This document shows, one piece after another, positions 15,061 through 21,171 of a DNA stretch of 21,171 nucleotides. A model generated the notes under the pieces. That model saw only the letters and a program-made list of their open reading frames with translations, made no database searches and had not been told where the DNA came from. The position numbers and the translations under genes were made by a program. Location of the stretch: NCBI GenBank assembly GCA_020026115.1, contig JAHHQY010000024.1:1-21171 (forward strand), in the 5' to 3' direction. This stretch comes from Actinobacillus sp. GTDB taxonomy: Bacteria; Pseudomonadota; Gammaproteobacteria; Enterobacterales; Pasteurellaceae. Each line of letters begins with the position of its first letter. Positions within the stretch are counted from its first letter, which is position 1.

Positions 15061-15978
15061 TTAAAGTTGACGTTTTCTTACCTGTTGGTAGGTGGTAGAA
15101 AAATTAAAATTACTGTTATTGATGCAACATAAGATTGCTTCAATTTGCATAACAGATTCCTCTGTATAACGCCCTGTTTCTTTTATCTTTTCCGCTAAGG
15201 TATGGATAGAGATAAAAGCATTAGGGGTTGAACTTTGAGCGTCTAAAGCCTCGTCTAAGGCTTTTACATAGCTGGAAAAGTTACGAATTTTCACAAAAGA
15301 TTGTGATTTTTCTTTGCGCGTTTTAAATGGCCCGAGTTTCTCGAGCAATGGGGTTAATTGTTTCGCACCGAATTTTTGCTTCAAGTTTTTCGGGATATGG
15401 CCAACTTCCGTTCCCACCGTTCCCACATAAGCCCATTTTTCCTCGCCTTCTTGGCATTTTCTGACGCTTTCCATTAGTTTACGAATAAGCTGAATATCTT
15501 CTTTCGTTAAAGCATCGGGCGATAAAGCACCATCAGAGTTCTCATTAAGAGCAGGTAAGGTTTCTGCATCAAAAAAATAGTCGTAAATTTGATCGATATG
15601 CGAAGCAATTTTGCGCCTTTCACCTACGCCATAAACTAAGATATTACGTTGACGTAAGTAATGAATAAGGGGCGTAAAATCGCTGTCACTCGAAACAATA
15701 CACACCGCATCGGCAGGCGTTTGGCAACTCATCGCGACCGCTTCGACCGTCAGCGCGATATCCGCGGCATTTTTTCCAGCTTTTAAAAATGGCAAGGATT
15801 TCGGAATAATTCCCCATTGTTGCATATTGGTAAGCTCTTTTTTTAAGCGCTCCCCACTCCAATTTCCATAAGCCATAGCACAACTGACTCGTCCAAAATT
15901 TTGCAAAGTTTGCAAGATAGTCGGAATTTTGGATAAAGTGCAGTTTTCTGCGTCAATAAACACAGCAATTGTTTTCAT
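15061..15978 (-). CDS. NYN-domain putative ribonuclease with LOTUS/OST-HTH domain
   Basis: The N-terminal part (about 1-140) is a NYN/LabA (DUF88) PIN-like fold. The acidic residues expected to bind metal are Asp9 in VFIDAEN, Asp73 in KNAADIAL and Asp98/Asp100 in VSSDSDF. A second domain (about 155-232, with YVGTVGTEVGHIPKNL and KFGAKQLTPLLEKLG) looks like a LOTUS/OST-HTH RNA-binding module. A tail of about 70 residues follows, ending in a basic KRQL. NYN proteins of this layout are thought to act on RNA; the exact substrate is unknown. GAGGA precedes the start. The two 48-codon genes follow downstream. One copy of the recurrent motif lies inside the gene (15363-15377). Confidence 0.88.
   Translation of the reverse strand: MKTIAVFIDAENCTLSKIPTILQTLQNFGRVSCAMAYGNWSGERLKKELTNMQQWGIIPKSLPFLKAGKNAADIALTVEAVAMSCQTPADAVCIVSSDSDFTPLIHYLRQRNILVYGVGERRKIASHIDQIYDYFFDAETLPALNENSDGALSPDALTKEDIQLIRKLMESVRKCQEGEEKWAYVGTVGTEVGHIPKNLKQKFGAKQLTPLLEKLGPFKTRKEKSQSFVKIRNFSSYVKALDEALDAQSSTPNAFISIHTLAEKIKETGRYTEESVMQIEAILCCINNSNFNFSTTYQQVRKRQL
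15363..15377 (+). repeat. Uptake-signal-like motif TCGCACCGAATTTTT
   Basis: A copy within the LOTUS-coding part of the NYN gene. It corresponds to the Lys-Phe-Gly-Ala segment of the protein. Confidence 0.45.
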
Positions 15979-16038
15979 TATTCGTCCTCTTTTAGTTGTG
16001 AGATAAGACTTTTAAACACTAGCGGTTTAATGGCGATA

Positions 16039-16072
16039 ATTATAAGAATTTGGCAGGGACAAGTCGGGACAA
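16039..16072 (-). promoter_or_regulatory. Probable NYN gene promoter with two heptamer repeats over the -35 region
   Basis: On the minus strand a perfect TATAAT stands at 16044-16039, about 60 bp before the start codon. The -35 position is occupied not by a consensus hexamer but by two direct copies of TTGTCCC (plus-strand GGGACAA at 16056-16062 and 16066-16072), exactly one helical turn (10 bp) apart. This looks like an activator or repressor site, but no regulator can be named. Confidence 0.4.
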
Positions 16073-16108
16073 AAGGAAATTTCTTTAAAAAAATAAAAAA
16101 AATTCCCC

Positions 16109-16194
16109 TTTTGTTTTTTTTTTGTACAATTAGGCTCTTTTTTACTTATTACTTAATCAATTACTTAGGAGTTTTCCATGTTTAATAAAAAATT
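16109..16194 (+). repeat. Promoter/leader cassette, copy 1
   Basis: A T-run, TACAAT (16125-16130, a likely -10), then CTCTTTTTTA, TTACTTAGGAG and the first codons MFNKK. The same stretch recurs exactly 810 bp further on with only about five substitutions and one deleted base. No -35 consensus is visible. Confidence 0.85.
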
Positions 16195-16435
16195 TCCTCT
16201 CGCCTTCAATTTTCCAAAAAAAGAAAATATAAAAAATTTTGCTAAACATAAAAAAACACTACTTTTAGTTTTAGGGGGCATGACTGTCGGTTTAACTTTT
16301 GAAGCACCCGATGAAGATGATGTGAAATTAATTTATGGCAGAATGAAATATTGCGATGGTTCTACGGATTATTGTGCTTGCCGTGTATCGCATTCTTTTA
16401 GACTTGTCGACATTGGTGAGCTTTTGTGTCGCTAA
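16178..16435 (+). CDS. Unrecognised 85-residue single-span membrane protein with Cys-containing tail
   Basis: I recognise no family. A basic N-terminus (MFNKK, FPKKENIKNFAKHKK) leads to one hydrophobic segment (about 27-43, TLLLVLGGMTVGLTF), then an acidic EAPDEDD and a tail with four cysteines (59, 66, 68 and 84; MKYCDG, DYCACR, ELLCR). By charge the tail should be periplasmic, where the cysteines could form disulfides. TTAGGAG lies before the start, inside the duplicated leader. The stop is followed one base later by the ATG of the next gene, so the two are translationally coupled. Confidence 0.65.
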   Translation: MFNKKFPLAFNFPKKENIKNFAKHKKTLLLVLGGMTVGLTFEAPDEDDVKLIYGRMKYCDGSTDYCACRVSHSFRLVDIGELLCR

Positions 16436-16436
16436 T

Positions 16437-16826
16437 ATGCCCCAACAAACGGAACAAGATCTACGCCGAGATGAAATAAAAGAATTGGTTAAAGTCCTAG
16501 GTTACGAAAAATCTGCGAATATTATTTCGCGAAAAGCACCGCCTTCCTCTTTTCGTTCTGAATATGGCTTGTCTGGAGAAACATTAAAAAAACAGCTTCA
16601 GCGCAAAACAACTTCTTTAGCTCGTTTAAATCTCTACTTTACGATTTTAAAAGAAGAATTTAAATATAATCCGCCCCCAAAAATGGCAGAGCTGTTAGGT
16701 GTTGCAGAATATCGTAAGTGGCGAAAAATTGGTGAAATTAGCCAAGAAAAAGATGCGAAAAAAAAAGCACATTTAGTGGTTGATGAGTTTTGTAAGAAAC
16801 TAGAAAGCCTATATATGAAAAAATAA
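16437..16826 (+). CDS. Unrecognised 129-residue charged cytoplasmic protein
   Basis: I recognise no family. The product (MPQQTEQDLRRDEIKELV...) is rich in Lys, Glu and Arg, looks mostly helical, and has no membrane segment or signal peptide. A segment SEYGLSGETLKKQLQRKTTS could be part of a small DNA-binding fold, but this is weak. The start at 16437 is taken because it lies one base after the upstream stop. The frame stays open upstream to 16356, but that extension overlaps the preceding gene and has no ribosome-binding site. A strong terminator follows five bases after the stop. Confidence 0.62.
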   Translation: MPQQTEQDLRRDEIKELVKVLGYEKSANIISRKAPPSSFRSEYGLSGETLKKQLQRKTTSLARLNLYFTILKEEFKYNPPPKMAELLGVAEYRKWRKIGEISQEKDAKKKAHLVVDEFCKKLESLYMKK

Positions 16827-16831
16827 TTCTC

Positions 16832-16855
16832 AAGGACGCAAAGCGTCCTTTTTTT
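16832..16855 (+). terminator. Terminator after the 129-residue gene
   Basis: AAGGACGC and GCGTCCTT enclose an AAA loop and are followed by further T residues. The GC core equals that of the terminator after grxA at 14546. Confidence 0.88.
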
Positions 16856-16918
16856 CGCTCTTCTCTCTTTTAAGCGCATTTTTTGGGAAAATCCCCCTTT
16901 TTTAAAATAAACCTTTCT

Positions 16919-17003
16919 TTTTGTTTTTTTTTTGTACAATTAAACTCTTTTTTATTTATTTCTTAATCATTTACTTAGGAGTTTTCATGTTCAATAAAAA
17001 ATT
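16919..17003 (+). repeat. Promoter/leader cassette, copy 2
   Basis: The second copy of the leader at 16109, including TACAAT (16935-16940), TTACTTAGGAG and the first five codons (MFNKK) of the lipoprotein gene. After those codons the two genes are unrelated. Confidence 0.85.
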
Positions 17004-17343
17004 AAAGCCTTTTCTTTTACCTATGTTCGCCGTAATGGCTCTGACGGCTTGTAATGATAGTAATCCTATTATTGGGAAATATGAGACACTTTGGAATGGG
17101 GAAACTTTAAAATTAAAAGTTATCCACTCAAATGAAAAAGGTATTTATACCCTTAGCGGAAGATTTGCTTGCACAGCTCTCTTTGGGTCGGGTATTCGGA
17201 CAAGCGATAAAATTTTATCTTTTAAGCTAAAAGATGGAAAATTATTTGATTCCGATTCAGAACAGATTGGAACGTTTAATGGAAAAAATGAAATTTCATT
17301 TAAAGATAGACGTTGCACAGGAACTTATAAAAAAGTTGATTAA
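16987..17343 (+). CDS. Small predicted lipoprotein, 118 residues
   Basis: The signal sequence (KK followed by a hydrophobic core FLLPMFAVMAL) ends in a lipobox LTAC, so the mature protein would start at lipidated Cys22. Asn at the +2 position favours the outer membrane over inner-membrane retention. The mature part (about 96 residues, NPIIGKYETLWNGETLKLKV and onward) alternates like a small beta-sheet protein, with Cys62 and Cys110 that could form a disulfide. I recognise no family. The start at 16987 follows TTAGGAG in the duplicated leader. The frame is open further upstream, but that part is leader sequence. No terminator follows at once; the next is at 17514. Confidence 0.75.
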   Translation: MFNKKLKPFLLPMFAVMALTACNDSNPIIGKYETLWNGETLKLKVIHSNEKGIYTLSGRFACTALFGSGIRTSDKILSFKLKDGKLFDSDSEQIGTFNGKNEISFKDRRCTGTYKKVD

Positions 17344-17393
17344 TTTATGTTTATGGCTTTTTTTAAATTAAGCTGAAAATAAATATAAAATAA

Positions 17394-17424
17394 TTTTAAA
17401 ACAAACTTTTCTTTTTGTTTTTTT
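17394..17424 (+). repeat. Partial third copy of the leader's 5' part
   Basis: TTTTAAAACAAAC followed by TTTTCTTTTTGTTTTTTT closely matches the sequence just before and inside leader copy 2 (about 16900-16930). After this point the similarity fades and no gene with an MFNKK start follows. The gap 17344-17616 otherwise holds a short hairpin (17443-17459) and two terminators. Confidence 0.5.
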
Positions 17425-17513
17425 AACTGTATTATACAGCCCGTAACTTTTTAAGTTACTTAAGTTTGCTTGAACTATCTTAGTTTATTTTGAACTTGAC
17501 ATTATACCCAAAG

Positions 17514-17547
17514 AAAAAGCCCTTCATTTTTTGAAGGGCTTTTTTTA
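17514..17547 (+). terminator. Terminator, AGCCCTTCA stem
   Basis: AGCCCTTCA (17518-17526) and TGAAGGGCT (17532-17540) enclose five T, extended by A-T pairs and followed by seven T. It ends transcription of the lipoprotein gene or of a possible small RNA in the 170 bp between. Confidence 0.88.
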
Positions 17548-17571
17548 TTTATTTTTTCTGTATCGGCATAA

Positions 17572-17597
17572 AAAAACGCACGTTTCCGTGCGTTTTT
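17572..17597 (-). terminator. Terminator after pta
   Basis: CGCACG and CGTGCG enclose TTTC, with A and T runs on either side, so it can work in both directions. On the minus strand it follows the pta stop by about 20 bp and is followed by seven T. Confidence 0.88.
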
Positions 17598-17616
17598 CTT
17601 TATTTATCTTAACAAC

Positions 17617-19758
17617 TTATTCTTGGCCTGCTTGAATTGCTGTTAATGCGATGGTGTAAACGATATCATCAACTAATGCGCCACGAGATAAATCATTTAC
17701 CGGTTTACGCATACCTTGAAGCATAGGACCGATAGAGATTAAATCTGCTGAACGTTGTACCGCTTTGTAAACAGTATTACCTGTATTTAAATCTGGGAAT
17801 ACAAATACTGTTGCTTGACCTGCTACTTTTGAATTTGGAGCTTTTGCTTTTGCAACATTTTCCATAACAGAAGCGTCATATTGTAATGGACCATCAATCA
17901 ATAAATCTGGACGTTTTTCTTGTGCAATGCGTGTTGCTTCGGTCACTTTTTCTACATCTGCACCTTTACCTGAAGTACCGGTAGAGTAAGAAATCATCGC
18001 CACTTTCGGTTCAATACCAAATGCTTTTGCAGAATCTGCAGATTGGATAGCAATTTCTGCTAATTGTTCCGCCGTTGGATTTGGGTTCACCGCGCAGTCA
18101 CCATATACCAATACTTGATCTGGTAACAACATAAAGAAGATAGAAGAAATAATTGAGCTACCTGGTGCGGTTTTAATAATTTGCATCGGTGGACGAATGG
18201 TGTTTGCTGTAGTATGTACTGCACCAGAAACTAAACCGTCAACTTCGCCTGCTTCTAACATCATTGTACCAAGCATTACGGTATCTTTTAATGCTTCACG
18301 CGCAGCTTCAGGTGTCATACCTTTTTTCGCACGTAATTCTACTAAACGTTCTACATAGTTTTCTTGTACGCTAGCAGGATCGATAACGGTAATACCATCA
18401 ATTAAACTTACGCCTTGCTCTTTCATTACGCGTGCAACGCTTTCAGGTTCTGCTAAAAGCACACATTCAGCAATACCGCGTTCTGCACAAAGTACCGCCG
18501 CTTTTACTGTGCGTGGTTCATCACCTTCTGGTAACACAATGCGTTTATGAGCATTACGCGCAGCTTGAGTTAAATTGAAACGGAATGCAGGTGGAGAAAC
18601 ACGTGCTTTACGTTGCATACCTGCGCTTAAGTTTTCAATTAATTCTGCAGATAATTGACCGCTGACATATTGGCGAATGTTATCAATACGGACTTTATCT
18701 TCTACCGGCACTTCTAAGCTGAAATGTTGTAAAGATAAAGCTGTTTGCCAAGAGGTTCCTTCTACGCGGAAAATTGGTAAGTTTGCAGATTCAAATGTTG
18801 GAATGCAAAGTTTTTCGATGTCTTTATCAATTTTGTAACCGCCAGTTAATAAAATACCGCCTAATTTCACGCCATTTTTCACTGCCACTGCGGCTGCTGA
18901 TAACACATCTGCACGATCCGCTGAAGTCACTAATAAGCTACCATCTTTGAAATGCTCTACCATGTTTGGTAACGTGCGTGCGCAGAAAACAATATTGCGA
19001 ATGCGACATTCGTCAATTGCGCCTTCATTGATAATGCTTGCTTTTAAGTAATCGACTAAGTCACGAGCGCGAGTTGCGATTAAATCGGCATTCCAATGAA
19101 TCCCTGCTAATAATTTAACTGGGCTATTTTCAAAAGCTTTGTTTAATTCAAAATCATTGCCTTGATTATGATGGTTCGCACCGAAAATTTCGCTTAAATC
19201 TGGACGTGTACGGCAGTTTTCGTCTACTGGTGCGTTCATTTTATTTACAATCACACCTAAGATGTTTGGATTGTTTTTACCGCCAAACTCGCCTGCTGTA
19301 GCTTCTACGCGAATTTTTAATGCTTCTGCGTTATCACCTAATGGTGCAGCAACTAACACGATATCCGCATCTAATGCTAATGCCATTTCATAGTTTAATT
19401 TATTTGCGTAGGTTTTTTTCGCAGTTGGTACTAAACCTTCTACGATAACTAAATCTTTTTCTGCGCTAACTTTTTGGAATTTTTCAACGATTTTTTCCAT
19501 TAACACATCAGATTGATTAGAAGCAATTAAACTTTCTGCGCAATCTAAAGCAAAAGGTTCAATGGTTTCAATGTTTGTTGAAGTGCGTACAATCGCAGTA
19601 CCACGATCTTGTACATCTTCGCAAGAACGCGGGTCAGCAATAGGTTTCATAAAACCTAATTTTGCGCCTTTTTGAGATAACGCTTCTAACATACCTAAGC
19701 TCACGCTGGTTAAACCTACGCCGTTGCTTACAGGGATAAGAATAATAGTTCGGGACAT
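17617..19758 (-). CDS. pta: Phosphate acetyltransferase, long three-domain form
   Basis: Pta interconverts acetyl-CoA and acetyl phosphate, with AckA completing acetate overflow. The 713 residues match the long E. coli form. The N-terminal part (about 1-220) is a P-loop-type domain related to dethiobiotin synthetase (IILIPVSNGVGLTSVSLGM). A DRTGG-like middle region follows, then the catalytic PTA domain from about residue 390 (NAHKRIVLPEGDEPRT, GLVSGAVHTTANTIRPP, MISYSTGTSGKG, GPMLQGMRKPVNDLSRGA). AAGG precedes the ATG at 19758. It lies 66 bp after ackA on the same strand. A terminator lies downstream. A copy of the recurrent motif sits inside at 19176-19190. Confidence 0.97.
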   Translation of the reverse strand: MSRTIILIPVSNGVGLTSVSLGMLEALSQKGAKLGFMKPIADPRSCEDVQDRGTAIVRTSTNIETIEPFALDCAESLIASNQSDVLMEKIVEKFQKVSAEKDLVIVEGLVPTAKKTYANKLNYEMALALDADIVLVAAPLGDNAEALKIRVEATAGEFGGKNNPNILGVIVNKMNAPVDENCRTRPDLSEIFGANHHNQGNDFELNKAFENSPVKLLAGIHWNADLIATRARDLVDYLKASIINEGAIDECRIRNIVFCARTLPNMVEHFKDGSLLVTSADRADVLSAAAVAVKNGVKLGGILLTGGYKIDKDIEKLCIPTFESANLPIFRVEGTSWQTALSLQHFSLEVPVEDKVRIDNIRQYVSGQLSAELIENLSAGMQRKARVSPPAFRFNLTQAARNAHKRIVLPEGDEPRTVKAAVLCAERGIAECVLLAEPESVARVMKEQGVSLIDGITVIDPASVQENYVERLVELRAKKGMTPEAAREALKDTVMLGTMMLEAGEVDGLVSGAVHTTANTIRPPMQIIKTAPGSSIISSIFFMLLPDQVLVYGDCAVNPNPTAEQLAEIAIQSADSAKAFGIEPKVAMISYSTGTSGKGADVEKVTEATRIAQEKRPDLLIDGPLQYDASVMENVAKAKAPNSKVAGQATVFVFPDLNTGNTVYKAVQRSADLISIGPMLQGMRKPVNDLSRGALVDDIVYTIALTAIQAGQE
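19176..19190 (+). repeat. Uptake-signal-like motif TCGCACCGAAAATTT
   Basis: A copy within pta, in a linker-like region of the protein (IFGANHHNQG). This segment is poorly conserved in the family, where an inserted motif would be tolerated. Confidence 0.45.
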
Positions 19759-19824
19759 AATAAAGCCTTTTTTCTTAATTTTAGAAAAAGAAACTGCCGA
19801 CCCTTAGGCCGACAGCATGTGAAA

Positions 19825-21021
19825 TTAGATGCAAAGTTTTGCAGTGTCTTGTGCAATAACTAATTCTTCGTTAGTTGGAAGAACGATTGCTACTGGTGTG
19901 TTATCCGCACTAATCACGCCTTCGTTACCGAAACGTGCTGCAAGATTTTTTTCTTGATCCAGTTTATAACCGAAAGCTTCTAAGTGTTTTAAGGTTAATT
20001 CACGCACACGCGCAGAATTTTCACCGATACCACCTGTGAAGACGATTGCGTCAATTTTTTCACCAATTGCAACCATGTATGCACCGATATATTTCGCTAA
20101 ACGGTAGCAGTAAACTTCTAAAGCACGACGTGCTGGTTCTTCTTTTTCAAAGTTATCTTCTGCATAACGGCAGTCACTTGTCACTTCAGTTAAACCTAAA
20201 AGACCAGATTTTTTGATCAATACTTCTTCAATTTGTTCCATAGTCATGCCAAGGTTGTTGTGTAAGAAGAATACGATAGCAGGATCGATATCACCACAAC
20301 GTGTACCCATAACTAAACCTTCTAATGGTGTTAAACCCATTGAAGTATCAATACATTTACCGTGTTTTACAGCAGATACAGAACCACCATTACCTAAATG
20401 GCAAGTAATTACATTAATTTTATCCGCAGGAATATCTAAACGTTTTGCCACTTCACGGCTTACGAAATAATGGCTGGTACCGTGTGCGCCGTAGCGACGA
20501 ATGCCGTGCTCTTTGTATAAAGAGTAAGGAAGTGCATAAAGGAATGCTTCTTGTGGCATAGTTTGGTGGAAAGCGGTATCGAATACAACAACGTTTTTCT
20601 CTTTTAATTCAGGGAATGCTTTGAATGCTTCTTTAATACCGATTAAGTGAGCTGGGTTATGTAATGGCGCAAATTGAGCCGCTTCTTCAATACCTTTCAC
20701 TACTTCGTCAGTTACGATAACAGAAGAAGTGTATTTTTCACCACCGTGAACGATGCGGTGACCGATGGCAGCGATGCTATCTTTTAATTCTGCCGGTAAA
20801 ATGTTATTTACAAGGAAAGCTAAGGCTTCGCTGTGAGCTGCGTTAGCGCCTAAGTCCGCATTACCTTTCTCGCCGTTTAATTTCCATTTAATGCGTGCAT
20901 CTGGTAAATAAAACGCTTCAGCTAAACCGGATAAAAATTCTTCGCCAGTGGCAGGATCAAGAATAGCAAATTTTAAAGATGAGCTACCACAGTTAAGAAT
21001 AAGAACTAATTTTTTAGACAT
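19825..21021 (-). CDS. ackA: Acetate kinase
   Basis: AckA transfers phosphate between acetyl phosphate and ADP, giving ATP and acetate. The ASKHA-fold signature starts the protein (VLILNCGSSSLKFA, with Asn10). The catalytic residues match the family: Arg89 in GHRIVHGG, Asp148 in VFDTAFHQTMP, His180 in YGAHGTSH and Arg241 in MGTRCGDIDP, and a late Glu stands in TNEELVIAQDT. The 398-residue length is normal. The ribosome-binding site is modest (GTAGGTT). It is first in the ackA-pta operon. The preceding region carries a 12-bp palindrome and an AT-rich inverted repeat. Confidence 0.98.
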   Translation of the reverse strand: MSKKLVLILNCGSSSLKFAILDPATGEEFLSGLAEAFYLPDARIKWKLNGEKGNADLGANAAHSEALAFLVNNILPAELKDSIAAIGHRIVHGGEKYTSSVIVTDEVVKGIEEAAQFAPLHNPAHLIGIKEAFKAFPELKEKNVVVFDTAFHQTMPQEAFLYALPYSLYKEHGIRRYGAHGTSHYFVSREVAKRLDIPADKINVITCHLGNGGSVSAVKHGKCIDTSMGLTPLEGLVMGTRCGDIDPAIVFFLHNNLGMTMEQIEEVLIKKSGLLGLTEVTSDCRYAEDNFEKEEPARRALEVYCYRLAKYIGAYMVAIGEKIDAIVFTGGIGENSARVRELTLKHLEAFGYKLDQEKNLAARFGNEGVISADNTPVAIVLPTNEELVIAQDTAKLCI

Positions 21022-21030
21022 ACATAACCT

Positions 21031-21042
21031 ACTTCATGAAGT
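21031..21042. promoter_or_regulatory. Perfect 12-bp palindrome in the ackA leader
   Basis: ACTTCATGAAGT reads the same on both strands and lies ten bases upstream of the ackA start, next to the ribosome-binding site. It could be an operator or a small structure affecting translation. Confidence 0.35.
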
Positions 21043-21054
21043 TAAAAAAAGACC

Positions 21055-21080
21055 GTTTAATTAAATCCACTTAATTAAAC
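21055..21080. promoter_or_regulatory. Inverted repeat with ArcA-box-like halves upstream of ackA
   Basis: GTTTAATTAA (21055-21064) and TTAATTAAAC (21071-21080) are exact inverted copies separated by six bases. Each half resembles the ArcA box core GTTAATTA. ArcA control of ackA-pta would fit its role in oxygen-dependent metabolism, but this is inference. Confidence 0.35.
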
Positions 21081-21083
21081 GAG

Positions 21084-21111
21084 TTGACAATAAAAATGCG
21101 TTGGCTAGGAT
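21084..21111 (+). promoter_or_regulatory. Probable divergent promoter pointing off the right edge
   Basis: A perfect TTGACA (21084-21089) and TAGGAT (21106-21111, four of six matches) are 16 bp apart on the plus strand. In E. coli and H. influenzae a yfbV-type gene is divergent from ackA, so this may be its promoter. The remaining 60 bp to the edge are AT-rich without a visible gene start. Confidence 0.5.
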
Positions 21112-21171
21112 ACACCTTTTCGCAAAAAAAATAAATTATCTACATTAAAAAGTGAATAAAAAGCCTTAAAA

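Noticed and set aside
16356..16436. Upstream in-frame extension of the 129-residue protein adding a hydrophobic N-terminus
   Set aside because: It overlaps the preceding 85-residue gene, has no ribosome-binding site, and the ATG at 16437 directly follows the upstream stop.
16634..16939. Minus-strand open frame of 101 codons over the 129-residue gene and its terminator
   Set aside because: It runs through a strong terminator hairpin, has Lys/Arg/Phe-rich nonsense composition, and lacks a ribosome-binding site.
17501..17506. Perfect TATAAT on the minus strand as a promoter for antisense RNA to the lipoprotein gene
   Set aside because: No -35 or extended -10 element is in place and it lies beside a terminator stem, so it is probably chance in AT-rich DNA.
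14534..17616. Prophage, insertion sequence, CRISPR array or integrated element
   Set aside because: No integrase, transposase, terminal inverted repeats, target duplication, tRNA gene or regularly spaced repeats were seen.
20213..20470. Plus-strand open frame of 85 codons
   Set aside because: It is antisense to the conserved catalytic region of ackA and has no independent start signals.

Overview
The window looks like a chromosomal segment of a Pasteurellaceae bacterium (Haemophilus/Pasteurella relatives). The conserved proteins read like close homologues of Haemophilus influenzae proteins, base composition is AT-rich, and neighbourhoods typical of the family are present: cnoX-trxB-cydD, lepA-lepB-rnc-era, xseB-ispA-dxs, fadR/nhaB-dsbB and ackA-pta. 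The species cannot be named from the sequence alone. I found no exact copy of either classical Pasteurellaceae uptake core (AAGTGCGGT or ACAAGCGGT). A different motif, TCGCRCCGAAWWTTT, recurs on both strands.

Layout. Positions 1-2515 (minus strand) hold a redox/respiration operon: cnoX (ybbN), trxB, then the 5' part of cydD running off the left edge. Positions 2757-7219 (plus) hold lepA, lepB, rnc and era, covering translation, protein export, RNA processing and ribosome assembly. Two small unrecognised membrane-associated proteins follow (7275-7947). Positions 8084-11154 (plus) hold xseB-ispA-dxs, the isoprenoid precursor operon, with a good sigma70 promoter and a CRP-like site, ending at a strong hairpin terminator built from an inverted pair of the recurrent motif. 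Minus-strand fadR is divergent from plus-strand nhaB-dsbB, and grxA follows.

Positions 14534-17616 are the accessory part. On the minus strand are a NYN-LOTUS (OST-HTH) protein gene and two tandem copies of a 48-residue basic, Asn/Gln-rich protein gene. These two genes are nearly identical: six of seven coding differences are silent. On the plus strand are a one-membrane-span Cys-containing small protein gene, a tightly coupled 129-residue gene and a small lipoprotein gene. The first and third of these share a duplicated promoter/leader of about 85 bp reaching into the first five codons, and a partial third copy of the leader lies further on without a gene.

Positions 17617-21021 (minus) hold ackA-pta, the acetate overflow and acetyl-phosphate pathway. 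Its upstream region carries palindromes and a divergent promoter pointing off the right edge.

The conserved blocks are ordinary housekeeping. The points most worth a second look are the recurrent uptake-signal-like motif, the tandem micro-protein genes beside the NYN-LOTUS gene, and the duplicated leader cassette.
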